Source: JBBQWT01 sp038210375 (GTDB taxonomy: Bacteria; Acidobacteriota; Terriglobia; Terriglobales; Acidobacteriaceae). Taken from it: a stretch of 34,083 nt of DNA. The notes under the pieces were generated by a model. That model made no database searches. It saw only the letters and a list, made by a program, of their open reading frames with translations, and was not told where the DNA came from. This document shows, one piece after another, positions 11,601 to 18,807 of this stretch. Position 1 is the first letter of the stretch; the number at the start of each line of letters is the position of its first letter. The stretch is taken from contig JBBQWT010000031.1 in the NCBI GenBank assembly GCA_038210375.1, positions 1 to 34,083 on the forward strand, read 5' to 3'. The translations under genes and the position numbers were made by a program.

Positions 11601-14600
11601 CGGTCTCTGGGGGCGGCGAAGTGAACATCGCCAACGATATGGCCAGCGATCCCACCACCATCAATGCATCGGCGCCTGACCTGACCATCAGCAAGAGCCA
11701 CACTGGCAACTTCACCCAGGGTCAGACCGGCGCAACCTATACGATTACGGCCAGCAACGTGGGGGCCGGCGCAACCAGCGGGGGCGTCACCGTAACCGAC
11801 ACCTTGCCCGCAGGATTGACTGCCAACGCCATCAGCGGCACGGGCTGGACGTGCAGCCTTGGAACGCTGACCTGCACCCGCACCGATGTCCTGCCCACCG
11901 CCACCAGTTACCCTGCCATCACCTTAAAGGTGAATGTCGCAAGCAGCGCTCCAGCGTCAGTCACCAACACGGCGACGGTCTCCGGCGGCGGCGAGACGAA
12001 TACCGCCAACGATACGGCCAGTGACCCCACGACGATTAAGGCGCCGGCAATTCCCAACCCATTGATCAACCAACCGCTCGTGCCGGCCGCCGCTTCGCCG
12101 GGGGCCGCCTCCTTTACGCTTACGGTCAATGGCACGCAATTTGTGGCTGGTTCGACGGTCAACTGGAATGGCGCGGCGCTGGTCACCACCTTCGTCAGCG
12201 CCCTTCAGCTTACGGCCGCGGTGCCGGCGGCCAACGTGGCGACGGCGGGAACGGCGTCGGTCACCGTGGTCAACGCCGGCGCCGCCAACCCCGTCTCCAA
12301 TGTCATTTATTTTCCGATTGCCGCTCTGACTACCGGGGTTGGGTTCGGGGGGGGAGCTGCCGGCGTCGGCTCGGCTCCTATCGCTGTAGCCGCAGGCGAT
12401 TTTAACGGCGACGGCAAAGTCGATCTCGCGGTGGCTAATCTGGGTGACAACACGGTATCGATCCTGCTGGGCCAGGGCGCTGGGACGTTTGTAACCCAGA
12501 CCAAGTACCCAACAGGAACTGAACCCAATGCCATCGCCACAGGTGATTTCAACGGCGACGGGAAACTCGATCTCGCGGTGGCTAATTTCAATGGCAACAA
12601 TGTATCGATCCTGCTGGGCCAGGGCGATGGCACGTTTGCAACCCAGACGACGTACGCAACTGGAATTAATCCGCGTTCGATTGCCACGGGTGATTTCAAC
12701 GGCGACGGCAAAGTCGATCTCGCCGTGGTCAATGATGTCGATTACACGGTATCGATCCTGCTGGGCCAGGGCGATGGCACGTTTGTCACCCAGACCACCT
12801 ACCCGACGGGAAGCAATCCCTTTAGGATCGCCACGGGCGATTTCAACGGCGACGGCAAGCTCGATCTCGCGGTCGCTAATTTTGGCGGCAACACAGTATC
12901 GGTCCTGCTGGGCCAGGGCGACGGCACGTTTGTAACCCAGACCATAACCTACCCGACCGGAACTTATCCCGATTCGATAGTCATAGGGGATTTCAACAAC
13001 GACGGCAAACTCGATCTCGCGGTGGCAAATGTCAATGACAACACGGTGTCGATCCTGCTGGGGCAGGGGGATGGCACCTTTGAAGCCCAGACAACAACCT
13101 ACCCAACGGGATCCAGTCCCCGTTTGATTGCCATAGGAGATTTCAACGGCGATGGCAAGCTCGATCTCGCTTTGGCCAACCTCAATGACAACACCGTCTC
13201 GATTCTGCTGCAGGGGCCCGATCTGACGATCGGCAAGAGCCACACAGGAAGCTTCTCCCAGGGGCAAACGACGGGCGCACAATACACTCTAAGTGTCAGC
13301 AACATCGGCAGCTTAACGACCAGCGGCACGGTATCAGTTACAGACACGTTGCCCACCGGGCTCACCCCCACCGCCATCAGTGGGACGGGCTGGGTTTGCA
13401 CTCTCGGTACTTTAACTTGCACCCGCGGCGATGCGCTGGCGCCCGACAGCACTTACCCCTCGATTACCTTGACGGTGAGCGTCGCCGGCAACGCTCCCAG
13501 TTCAGTCACCAACATTGCCAAGGTGTCCGGCGGCGGCGAAGTGAACATCGCCAACGATATGGCAAGCGATCCCACCACCATCACGATCACCAGCGCCTCT
13601 TTACCGGACCTGACGATCAGCAAGATCCACTCTGGCACCTTCTTCCAGAGCCAAACCGGAGCGCAGTACACCATTATCGTTGGCAACCCTGGCGCGGGCG
13701 CCGTAGCTGCCGGCAACCCGGTCTCGGTGAGTGACACGCTCCCTGCCGGGCTGACCGCCACCGCCATCAGCGGCGCGGGCTGGACGTGCTCCACCCTTAC
13801 CTCCTGCACGCGCAGCGACGCACTGGCATCCGGTGCCAGCTATCCAGCCATCACCCTGACGGTGACCGTCGCGACCAACGCTCCGGCCACAGTGACCAAC
13901 ACCGCGGCGGTCTCGGGCGGCGGCGAAGTCAACACCGCCAATGACACCGCGAGCGACCCCACCAGCGTCACTCAGGAACCGGACTTGACTATCACCAAGA
14001 CCCACTCGGGCAACTTCGCCCAAGGCCAGACCGGTGCGCAATACACCATCACCTCGACCAACAGCGGCAGCGCAACGACCAGCGGCACAATCACCGTTAC
14101 TGACACGCTGCCCACAGGGCTAACTGCCACCGCCATCGGCGGCGCGGGATGGAGTTGCACCCTGGGAACGTTGACTTGCACGCGCAGCGACGCGCTGCCA
14201 GCCGCCGCCGGCTATCCCGCCATCACGTTGACGGTTAACGTCGCCGGGAGCGCGCCGAGCGTAATTACCAACACGGTCACGGTCTCCGGCGGCGGCGAAG
14301 TTAATACCGCTAATGACACCGCCAGCGATTCCACCACTACGACTCCACAACCCGATCTGGTGGTAAGCAAGAGCCATAGCGGCAACTTCTTCCAAGCCCA
14401 GACCGGAGCCGTTTACACGATCACGGTGAGCAATCCGGGATCGGCGGCGGTTACAGCGGGGAACGTGGTGACGGTCACCGACTCTTTGCCTGCGGGCCTG
14501 ACCGCCACCGCCATCAGCGGCGCGGCCTGGAGTTGTACGCTGGGAACGTTGAGTTGCACGCGCAGCGACGCGCTGGCTTCCGGCGGCAGCTATCCGGCGA

Positions 14601-17600
14601 TTACCCTGACGGTAAATGTCGCGGGCAATGCTCCGGCAACCGTGACGAACGCTGTTTCGGTCTCAGGCGGAGGCGAGATCATCACCTCCAACGACAATGC
14701 CAGCGATCCCACCACCATCAACCAGTTCCCGGACCTGACCATCACCAAGAGCCATGGCGGAAACTTCGCCCAGCATCAGACCGGGGCAACCTACACAATC
14801 ATCGTGGGTAACAGCGGGAGCGCGGCAACCAGCGGCACGGTCACCGTCAACGACACCTTGCCCACCGGGCTGACCGCCACCGCCATCGCCGGCACCGGAT
14901 GGACCTGCACCCTTACCCCCCTGAGCTGCACGCGCAGCGATGCCCTGGCTGCGGGCGCCGGGTACCCGGCGATTACCTTAACCGTGGATGTGGCCAACCA
15001 CGCCACCTCTCCCTTGACCAACTCCGCCACAGTTTCCGGCGGCGGCGAGATCAATACCGCCAACGACACTGCCAACGATATCACCACGGTGAACGTCGTA
15101 AACCTGCCCCCAGTGTTCATTCAACCCTTGGCCATTGCGGTGGATTCCGCCGGCAATGCTTATGTGACCGGCACCGCCAACAACGGACTGCCCATCGTGG
15201 GTGGAGTGCAAACCAATCCAGGCGGCGGGAATGACGCCTTTTTGCTTAAGCTCAATCCCGCGGGCAGCGCGCTGGTTTATTCCTCGTTCCTCGGAGGCGG
15301 CGGGTCTGACGTGGGCTTAGCAATTGCCGTAGATGGTTCCGGCAACGCTTACGTCACCGGCACTACCAACTCGGTGGACTTCCCTCTGGTGGCGGCGGCG
15401 CTGGGCCCCTTAGGCGGCGGGGTTTCAAAAAGCACTGACGGCGGCGTCACCTGGCAGCTCGCCAACAGCGGTCTGGGATCCATTCCCATCAACACGATTG
15501 TGGTGGATCCTAAAGTGCCTGGAACTTTGTACGCGGGGAGCAGCCAGCGCAATAGCGCGGGGACAATTGGAGGAGTTTTCAAGAGCACAGATGGCGGCGC
15601 CTCCTGGACGCGTTCGGTCAGCGGCCTCACCAATCTTTCGGTGCAGGCGCTGGCCATCGACCCCATCACCACCACCAACCTCTATGCAGGAACCCTGGGC
15701 GGCGGAGTCTTTAAGAGCACCGACGGAGGAGCCACCTGGAATGCCATGAATAGCGGCCTCTCCAATACCGTGATTTCCGCCCTGGCGGTCGATCCGAAAG
15801 TGCCCACTACGATTTACGCCGGCAGCTCGCAGAGCAGTACTCCGATATCGAAAAGCACCAACGGCGGGTCCACTTGGGTGGGAAGCAGCGCGGGTTTAAG
15901 TTTCAGCACGGTCAACGCCCTGGTGATCGACCCGGTCAATACCGCTAACATTTACGACGGCTCATCGGTGGGAGTAGCCAAAAGCACCGATGGCGGCGCC
16001 AGTTGGGTCAAGCCGGGCAATGCCTTAAGCAACCAGTCTGTGCTGAGCCTGATCATTAATCCCAGGACGCCCAGCGTGCTCTATGCCGCGCTGGCTAATC
16101 CCAACAATCCCGACGGGCCGGAGGTCTATAAGAGCAATACCGCAGGATTGACATGGGTACCCACCACCACAAGCTTTGGCGGCTTCACCCTGGCGCTCGA
16201 TCCCTCGGCGCCGGACACGGTGTACGCTGGTAACCAGTTTTTCGCCGGCGGAATGTTCAAGACCACGAACGGCGGCGATAGTTTCCCGGACATCAGCACC
16301 GGACTCTCCAACCGCATCATCACCGCGCTGGCGGTTGACCCCCGGGCGCCGGCAACCGTGTACGCGGGCAGCAGACTGCGTTCAGGGTTCGTCAGCAAAA
16401 TCAATGCCGCTGGTTCCGCGCTGATTTATTCCACCTTCGTGGGCGGAGGCGGCGCCAATAATACAGCGGCCGTGGGAGTCGATGGCGCGGGCAACGCATA
16501 CGTGAGCGGCGCCAGTTCATCGCGCAACTTTCCCACCACCCCAGGAGCGCTGCAAACCACATTTCCCGGCGGGAATTATCACACCATTGCAGCTAAATTC
16601 AATGCGTCGGGAGCATTGAGCTACTCCACTTTTATTGACGGCGATTTAGCGTTGCCCGCGCCGGATTCGGGAGCCGCCGTCGGGTTCGCTTCAAGCATCG
16701 CTGTCGATTCCTCGGGCAACGCCTATGTCGGCGGCTACAGTAATTCCATGACATTCCCCCTGGTGAACCCACTTCAGTCCGCCGCTAATGCGGCTTATAT
16801 CGCTGAACTGGATCCTACCGGCGCCAGGATACTTTTTTCTACTTTCTTCGGCACTTCCTCCGGTGGCAATCCCAACCTGGCGTTGGATGGCGCCGGCAAC
16901 CTACTGGTCGCTGACACCTTGTTCGGGAGCCTGGGCAATTATCCGTTGCAAAGCGCCGCGCAAACGAATCCCGGGGGCGGCAACTCCGAAGCGGTAGTAT
17001 TCAAGATCAACCTGGCTGGCGCCGCCTCCTCTAACCCGGTGCCGGTCCTGACCTCCGTATCTTCAGCTACGGGAGGCGATTTCGGCTTGGCAGTGCAAGG
17101 CAGCAACTTCGTGCTGAGTTCGGTAGTGCAGATCAATGGCAGTCCGGTGCCGACGCGATATGTGAACTCCACCAACTTGGTGGCGGCGCCCTCGATACCT
17201 CCGACCGGCAGCTTCGATGCCACAGTGTTCAATCCGCCTCCAGGCGGTGGCCTCTCCAATGTGCTGCGCGTAAATTTTGGCTCCTATAGCTTGAAAGCCC
17301 TGGGAGTCGCGGCGCGTGAGGCGGGTTCTGGCGACATATCCCTGGCGTTGCAAGGCTCCGACTTCACTCCGTCACTAGTGGCGCTGTGGAACGGTCAGCC
17401 GCGGGTCACGACTTTCGTAAGCAGCACCGAGTTGACCGCCGCCATCCCGGCGTCTGACCTCGCCTTCCCGGGAACCGCGCTGGTCAGCCTGAAGGATCCG
17501 GCCACCGGCGTAACATCGAAGGCGCTTCCCTTCGCCGTCACCGACTTTACTTTGTCCGCCAACCCAGGAGATGTAAGCGTCCCCAGTGGCGCGTCGGCGA

Positions 17601-18085
17601 CCGAAAAATTGTCTCTCAGTCCGCAGTTTGGCGATTTCAATCGCGCCGTTGCGCTCTCCTGTTCGGGTCTCCCGCAGTTTGCCAGTTGCACGTTTTCGCC
17701 AGGCACATTGACGCCCGGCGCGGTCGCCGTCTCCTCCACCCTGACGGTATCCACCACCGCCACAACCATCGGCATGAATGCCGCACCCGGCACACCACCA
17801 AGGCTGTGGGGCTCGATGATGGCTGCATTGACGCTGATGCTGCCCGGCGTGGTGTGGCTGGGCGCGGCCCGAACACGGCGAACCCGCAAGACGTTGGTCC
17901 TGGCCCTGCTGGTGGCGCTGGGGATGTCCATCCTGCTGTCCGGCTGCGCAGGGGGAGGCAATGGTTTCGCCGCCGCCCCCAAGTCCGTAACCTCCAGCAC
18001 GCCTCCGGGAACCTATGACATTACCGTAAGCGCAACTTCCGGCTCCGTCGTCCATGCCATGAAGGTGCGCTTGACCGTCCAGTAA
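5687..18085 (+). CDS. 4132-residue mosaic surface protein (DUF7948, SBBP, IPT, FG-GAP, DUF11, BNR)
   Basis: The GTG at 5687 follows GGGGAGG with a 5-base spacer and begins a signal peptide (residues 1-24, ending MHAQ). Approximate order: DUF7948 55-293; seven SBBP repeats 294-740; IPT-like 746-835; seven FG-GAP/VCBS repeats 842-1183 (GDFNGDGKLDLAVAN, calcium-loop pattern DxNxDGxxD); two DUF11 to 1433; IPT, seven FG-GAP and two DUF11 to 2120; IPT, six FG-GAP and five DUF11 to 3141; SBBP repeats interrupted by seven Asp-box repeats (STDGGxTW) 3245-3568; more SBBP to 3782; two IPT to 3953; an Ig-like domain; hydrophobic segments about 4040-4061 and 4069-4086 flanking RTRRTRK; LSGC at Cys4087; and a 45-residue beta-strand tail. 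These are extracellular scaffold modules and no catalytic site is seen. A cell-envelope adhesin or matrix role is inference. Its SBBP repeats are better preserved than in the overlapping short paralogue. Confidence 0.9.
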   Translation: MTPAGFVRSLVGASLLCATAMHAQQSLSERNNKDAAPGKSEPTSKVRLAGAYGRMPLSFTANQGQADPQVKFLSRGSGYSLFLTPTEAVLALHKPGRADSTRSTATPSPSIKKEGEQCGPGAAGCDGAAIDSEFPTTVLRMKLVGGNASAQIRGADELPGKSNYFLGKDPSQWRTNVRNFNKVEYRGVYPGVDLIYYGNQRQLEHDFVVAPGADPKAITLAFSGARQLSLNPAGDLVMDTKEGEVELKRPLVYQRLNGEEQKVAARYVLNGKSQVGFEVGEYNHHQPLVIDPVLTYSTYLGGSSTDVGLGIAVDSAGNAYVTGEAVSTNFPTANALSVSNNGGPADAFVTKFNAAGSSLLYSTYLGGNAVDVGLAMAVDSAGNAYVTGYTSSTNFPTVNAIFSSNSGVQDVFVAKLNPAGSALIYSTYLGGNGDDEGFGIAVDSAGNAYVTGQANSTNFPTANALFPTFVGPSLDAFVAKINPAGSALVYSTFLGGSTGDQIGKGIAIDSAGNAYVTGYTTSTNFPTANAIFPANGGGQDAFAAKFNAAGSALVYSTYLGGSGSETGASIAVDSSGNAYVTGQTDSSNFPTVNALFATNGGGLDAFVSKFNTAGSALVYSTYLGGSGQDFAEGIAADSSGNAYVTGSTSSAAFPTGNALQPALAGGQDGFVAKFNAAGSALLYSTFLGGSGTDESRAIAIDSSGSAYLTGSTGSKDFPTVNAFQPSNGGGFLDAYVTKISNPTGQPTPLINQPLVPDAVAPGTGSFTLTINGTEFVSGSTVQWNGAALVTTFVSARQLTAAVPAANVATAGTASITVVNAGAANPVSNVVYFPITTPTTTVGFGGGSAAVGLAPIFVAAGDFNGDGKLDLAVANKSSNTVSILLGNGDGTFAAQTTSPTGTNPFSIAIGDFNGDGKLDLAVANQFIDTVSILLGNGDGTFVTQTTTYPTGRDPESIATGDFNGDGKLDLVVANAGNNKVSILLGQGDGTFGTQTTYPAGPGPISVATGDFNGDGKLDLAVVNLPIDTVTILLGQGNGMFVTQADFFAGTVPGSVAIGDFNGDGKLDLAVTNNGFGNAVRILLGQGDGAFVTQTTTYATGPSPGSIAIGDFNGDGKLDLAVNNNGSNTVSILLGNGDGTFGPQTTGLTGNNPTWVVIGDFNGDGKLDLAAPNLNSSTVSILLQGADLTIAKGHTGSFFQGQTGATYTITVSNSGSLSTSGTVTVTDTLPTGLTATAISGTGWTCTLSTLTCNRSDALASGAGYPAITLTVNVAGSAPSSVTNTATVAGGGDVNTGNNTANDGTFINAPAPDLTISKTHSGSFFQGQTDATYTITASNSGSATTSGTVTVSDALPAELTATAIRGTGWTCSLGTLTCTRSDALAAGANYPAITLTVNVSSTASASVSNNARLSGGGETNTANDTASDPTTIGPAPIPTPLINQPLVPDAASPGAAAFTLTVNGTQFVAGSTVNWNGAALVTTFISARQLTAAVPAANVATAGTASVTVVNAGATNPVSNVVYFPVAAASAGVGFGSGTANVGSTTQFVAAGDFNADGKLDLAVADQGSSAISILLGQGDGTFGTPTTYRTGASPFSIAIGDFNGDGKLDLVVANAGSNTVSILLGQGDGTFGTQTTYPAGPGPISVATGDFNGDGKLDLAVVNDTTVTLLMGQGDGTFVTQIPTYPTGTNPFSIAIGDFNGDGKLDLAVANQGSNTVSILLGRGDGTFLTQTPYPAGRQPRSIATGDFNGDGKLDLAVVNLPIDTVSILLGQGDGTFVTQTTTYPTGSQPRSIAIGDFNGDGKLDLAVANFAGNTVSILLGKGDGTFLTQTTTYPAGSSLTSIVTGDFNGDGKLDLAVANQGLNTIAILLQGPDLTITKFHTGSFSQGQSGATYAITVSNNGSLATSGTVTVTDTLPAGLTATSITGGAFWSCTLSTLTCTRSDSLPAGNFYRTITLTVDVSGSAPSSVTNIATVSGGGEVNIANDMASDPTTINASAPDLTISKSHTGNFTQGQTGATYTITASNVGAGATSGGVTVTDTLPAGLTANAISGTGWTCSLGTLTCTRTDVLPTATSYPAITLKVNVASSAPASVTNTATVSGGGETNTANDTASDPTTIKAPAIPNPLINQPLVPAAASPGAASFTLTVNGTQFVAGSTVNWNGAALVTTFVSALQLTAAVPAANVATAGTASVTVVNAGAANPVSNVIYFPIAALTTGVGFGGGAAGVGSAPIAVAAGDFNGDGKVDLAVANLGDNTVSILLGQGAGTFVTQTKYPTGTEPNAIATGDFNGDGKLDLAVANFNGNNVSILLGQGDGTFATQTTYATGINPRSIATGDFNGDGKVDLAVVNDVDYTVSILLGQGDGTFVTQTTYPTGSNPFRIATGDFNGDGKLDLAVANFGGNTVSVLLGQGDGTFVTQTITYPTGTYPDSIVIGDFNNDGKLDLAVANVNDNTVSILLGQGDGTFEAQTTTYPTGSSPRLIAIGDFNGDGKLDLALANLNDNTVSILLQGPDLTIGKSHTGSFSQGQTTGAQYTLSVSNIGSLTTSGTVSVTDTLPTGLTPTAISGTGWVCTLGTLTCTRGDALAPDSTYPSITLTVSVAGNAPSSVTNIAKVSGGGEVNIANDMASDPTTITITSASLPDLTISKIHSGTFFQSQTGAQYTIIVGNPGAGAVAAGNPVSVSDTLPAGLTATAISGAGWTCSTLTSCTRSDALASGASYPAITLTVTVATNAPATVTNTAAVSGGGEVNTANDTASDPTSVTQEPDLTITKTHSGNFAQGQTGAQYTITSTNSGSATTSGTITVTDTLPTGLTATAIGGAGWSCTLGTLTCTRSDALPAAAGYPAITLTVNVAGSAPSVITNTVTVSGGGEVNTANDTASDSTTTTPQPDLVVSKSHSGNFFQAQTGAVYTITVSNPGSAAVTAGNVVTVTDSLPAGLTATAISGAAWSCTLGTLSCTRSDALASGGSYPAITLTVNVAGNAPATVTNAVSVSGGGEIITSNDNASDPTTINQFPDLTITKSHGGNFAQHQTGATYTIIVGNSGSAATSGTVTVNDTLPTGLTATAIAGTGWTCTLTPLSCTRSDALAAGAGYPAITLTVDVANHATSPLTNSATVSGGGEINTANDTANDITTVNVVNLPPVFIQPLAIAVDSAGNAYVTGTANNGLPIVGGVQTNPGGGNDAFLLKLNPAGSALVYSSFLGGGGSDVGLAIAVDGSGNAYVTGTTNSVDFPLVAAALGPLGGGVSKSTDGGVTWQLANSGLGSIPINTIVVDPKVPGTLYAGSSQRNSAGTIGGVFKSTDGGASWTRSVSGLTNLSVQALAIDPITTTNLYAGTLGGGVFKSTDGGATWNAMNSGLSNTVISALAVDPKVPTTIYAGSSQSSTPISKSTNGGSTWVGSSAGLSFSTVNALVIDPVNTANIYDGSSVGVAKSTDGGASWVKPGNALSNQSVLSLIINPRTPSVLYAALANPNNPDGPEVYKSNTAGLTWVPTTTSFGGFTLALDPSAPDTVYAGNQFFAGGMFKTTNGGDSFPDISTGLSNRIITALAVDPRAPATVYAGSRLRSGFVSKINAAGSALIYSTFVGGGGANNTAAVGVDGAGNAYVSGASSSRNFPTTPGALQTTFPGGNYHTIAAKFNASGALSYSTFIDGDLALPAPDSGAAVGFASSIAVDSSGNAYVGGYSNSMTFPLVNPLQSAANAAYIAELDPTGARILFSTFFGTSSGGNPNLALDGAGNLLVADTLFGSLGNYPLQSAAQTNPGGGNSEAVVFKINLAGAASSNPVPVLTSVSSATGGDFGLAVQGSNFVLSSVVQINGSPVPTRYVNSTNLVAAPSIPPTGSFDATVFNPPPGGGLSNVLRVNFGSYSLKALGVAAREAGSGDISLALQGSDFTPSLVALWNGQPRVTTFVSSTELTAAIPASDLAFPGTALVSLKDPATGVTSKALPFAVTDFTLSANPGDVSVPSGASATEKLSLSPQFGDFNRAVALSCSGLPQFASCTFSPGTLTPGAVAVSSTLTVSTTATTIGMNAAPGTPPRLWGSMMAALTLMLPGVVWLGAARTRRTRKTLVLALLVALGMSILLSGCAGGGNGFAAAPKSVTSSTPPGTYDITVSATSGSVVHAMKVRLTVQ
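6565..7905 (+). repeat. SBBP array 1: seven 64-65-residue repeats
   Basis: Seven consecutive copies of the pattern STYLGG, then IAVDSAGNAYVTG, NFPT and FVAKxNxAGSALVY. DNA identity between neighbours is high, for example GCCGGCAACGCTTACGTTACC recurring with small changes. Seven copies fit one closed seven-bladed propeller. Confidence 0.85.
7924..9990 (+). repeat. Super-unit 1: IPT + 7 FG-GAP + 2 DUF11
   Basis: First of three tandem super-units in the giant gene. Anchor points (CACCCCATTG at 7924, TCAGCTTACGGCC at 8074) recur 2067 bp downstream, a whole number of codons (689). Its FG-GAP repeats end about 9235, followed by two DUF11 domains. Confidence 0.85.
9991..12054 (+). repeat. Super-unit 2: IPT + 7 FG-GAP + 2 DUF11
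   Basis: The second copy starts with CACCCCGTTG at 9991. The IPT anchor TCAGCTTACGGCC lies at 10141 and recurs 2064 bp on (688 codons). Its third FG-GAP repeat is three residues shorter (VVNDTTVTLLM) than its siblings. Confidence 0.85.
12055..15110 (+). repeat. Super-unit 3: IPT + 6 FG-GAP + 5 DUF11
   Basis: The third copy starts at CAACCCATTG, 12055. It has six FG-GAP repeats (to about 13215) rather than seven. Five DUF11 domains follow, each opening with a PDLTIxKxHxG-type motif and ending near GGGExNTANDTASDPT, whereas units 1 and 2 have two. Confidence 0.85.
15115..17030 (+). repeat. SBBP array 2 with an inserted seven-repeat Asp-box propeller
   Basis: About five SBBP repeats, the first lacking its STYLGG strand. 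The second repeat is split: after DFPLVAAALGPLGGG come about 320 residues (15420-16390) with seven Asp-box motifs (KSTDGGVTW, KSTDGGASW, KSTDGGATW, KSTNGGSTW, KSTDGGASW, KSNTAGLTW, KTTNGGDSF), after which the SBBP strand FVSKINAAGSALIYSTF resumes. Confidence 0.8.
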
Positions 18086-18312
18086 ACTGCTTCCTCGCGG
18101 GGGGAAGGCTGCCACTACTACTACTGTGACCGTTTCAGCGGTTCCTAATTCAGCCTTCCATAACGTTGCAATCGTGCCGTTAGACATAACTCGGAGAGCA
18201 GCGCGGGATCCAAGGCCATCTCGTTTGTGCTGCTCGGCGGTGGCTGGCAGAACCCGATCCGCGCCGATCCCCCTGCCCGGGGCGACGGGCTTCCCCGCCT
18301 TGGGTGGTTGGA
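18086..18312. other. Intergenic region between convergent genes
   Basis: 227 bases between the giant gene and the minus-strand operon. A weak CTTCC/GGAAG stem lies at 18090-18107 without a T-tract. The plus frame around 18115-18200 reads like a beta-strand tail (VTVSAVPNSAFHNVAIVPL) and might be a remnant of another surface-protein C-terminus, but it is too short to call. Confidence 0.3.
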
Positions 18313-18714
18313 CTACCGGGGCTGGTTCCGCTGCAGGCTCAACAGTCCGCGCGCTGAAAGAATGAGGGAGAACATCCCCGTCACGCCCAGCACGTGAAGC
18401 GTCCAGACAAACAAGAAAGCTGGGTTGGACTTGGCGATCGCGCCGCGAAAAACACCTCCCCCTCCCATCACATGGACGATCGGCATGCCCAGCGAAAGGA
18501 GCGACCCGACAAGCATGATTATGTACCCCGACCGCCGTTCGGCGAGCATCAGCGTTCCGTATAGCCAGACGGCCAATATGGGAACCAAAACGAGAGTTGA
18601 GCCGCCTGCCTCGGGCGTGCCGATCCTGGCGTGGATCGTGTCGCTCGTCAGGTGAAACGTGATGAACAGGAGCGAGAGCAGGGATGCAACGATCAACGGG
18701 ACGTTGGATTTCAT
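18313..18714 (-). CDS. Four-helix membrane protein with intramembrane histidines
   Basis: The 133-residue product starts at an ATG preceded by AGGGAGA. Four hydrophobic segments fall near residues 5-24, 41-58, 63-83 and 100-122. Histidines at 21, 81 and 107 lie in or at the edge of helices, and His28 is close by. Such a pattern can bind haem or metal, but that is only a suggestion here. I do not recognise the family. It is the last gene of the minus-strand run that begins with the DUF2975 gene, 93 bases after its neighbour, so it may be co-transcribed. Confidence 0.7.
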   Translation of the reverse strand: MKSNVPLIVASLLSLLFITFHLTSDTIHARIGTPEAGGSTLVLVPILAVWLYGTLMLAERRSGYIIMLVGSLLSLGMPIVHVMGGGGVFRGAIAKSNPAFLFVWTLHVLGVTGMFSLILSARGLLSLQRNQPR

Positions 18715-18807
18715 TGGAAATTCTCCCTAGTAGATTTGTTTGTGCGTCTCAGTGCGGCATGGGACGCGCGATGGCAATGTGCGCGTCTCTCGCAGATGCC
18801 CCGATAC

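Noticed and set aside
8210..13215. CRISPR-like array because of the many regularly spaced near-identical DNA repeats
   Set aside because: The period is about 147-150 bp, in frame with FG-GAP codons, and the 'spacers' are coding blade sequence; no cas genes.
11957..13282. Long antisense open frame (441 codons) in the third FG-GAP block, and similar ones at 7727-8641 and 9518-10558
   Set aside because: Repeats of the sense codons (GGCGATTTCAACGGCGACGG) simply lack stops in one reverse frame; the products are repetitive mirror sequence with no ribosome site.
18126..18365. Plus-strand frame of 79 codons after the giant gene
   Set aside because: The first 25 codons look like a beta-strand tail but the rest is low-complexity and overlaps the end of the membrane gene at 18313-18714; no start signal.
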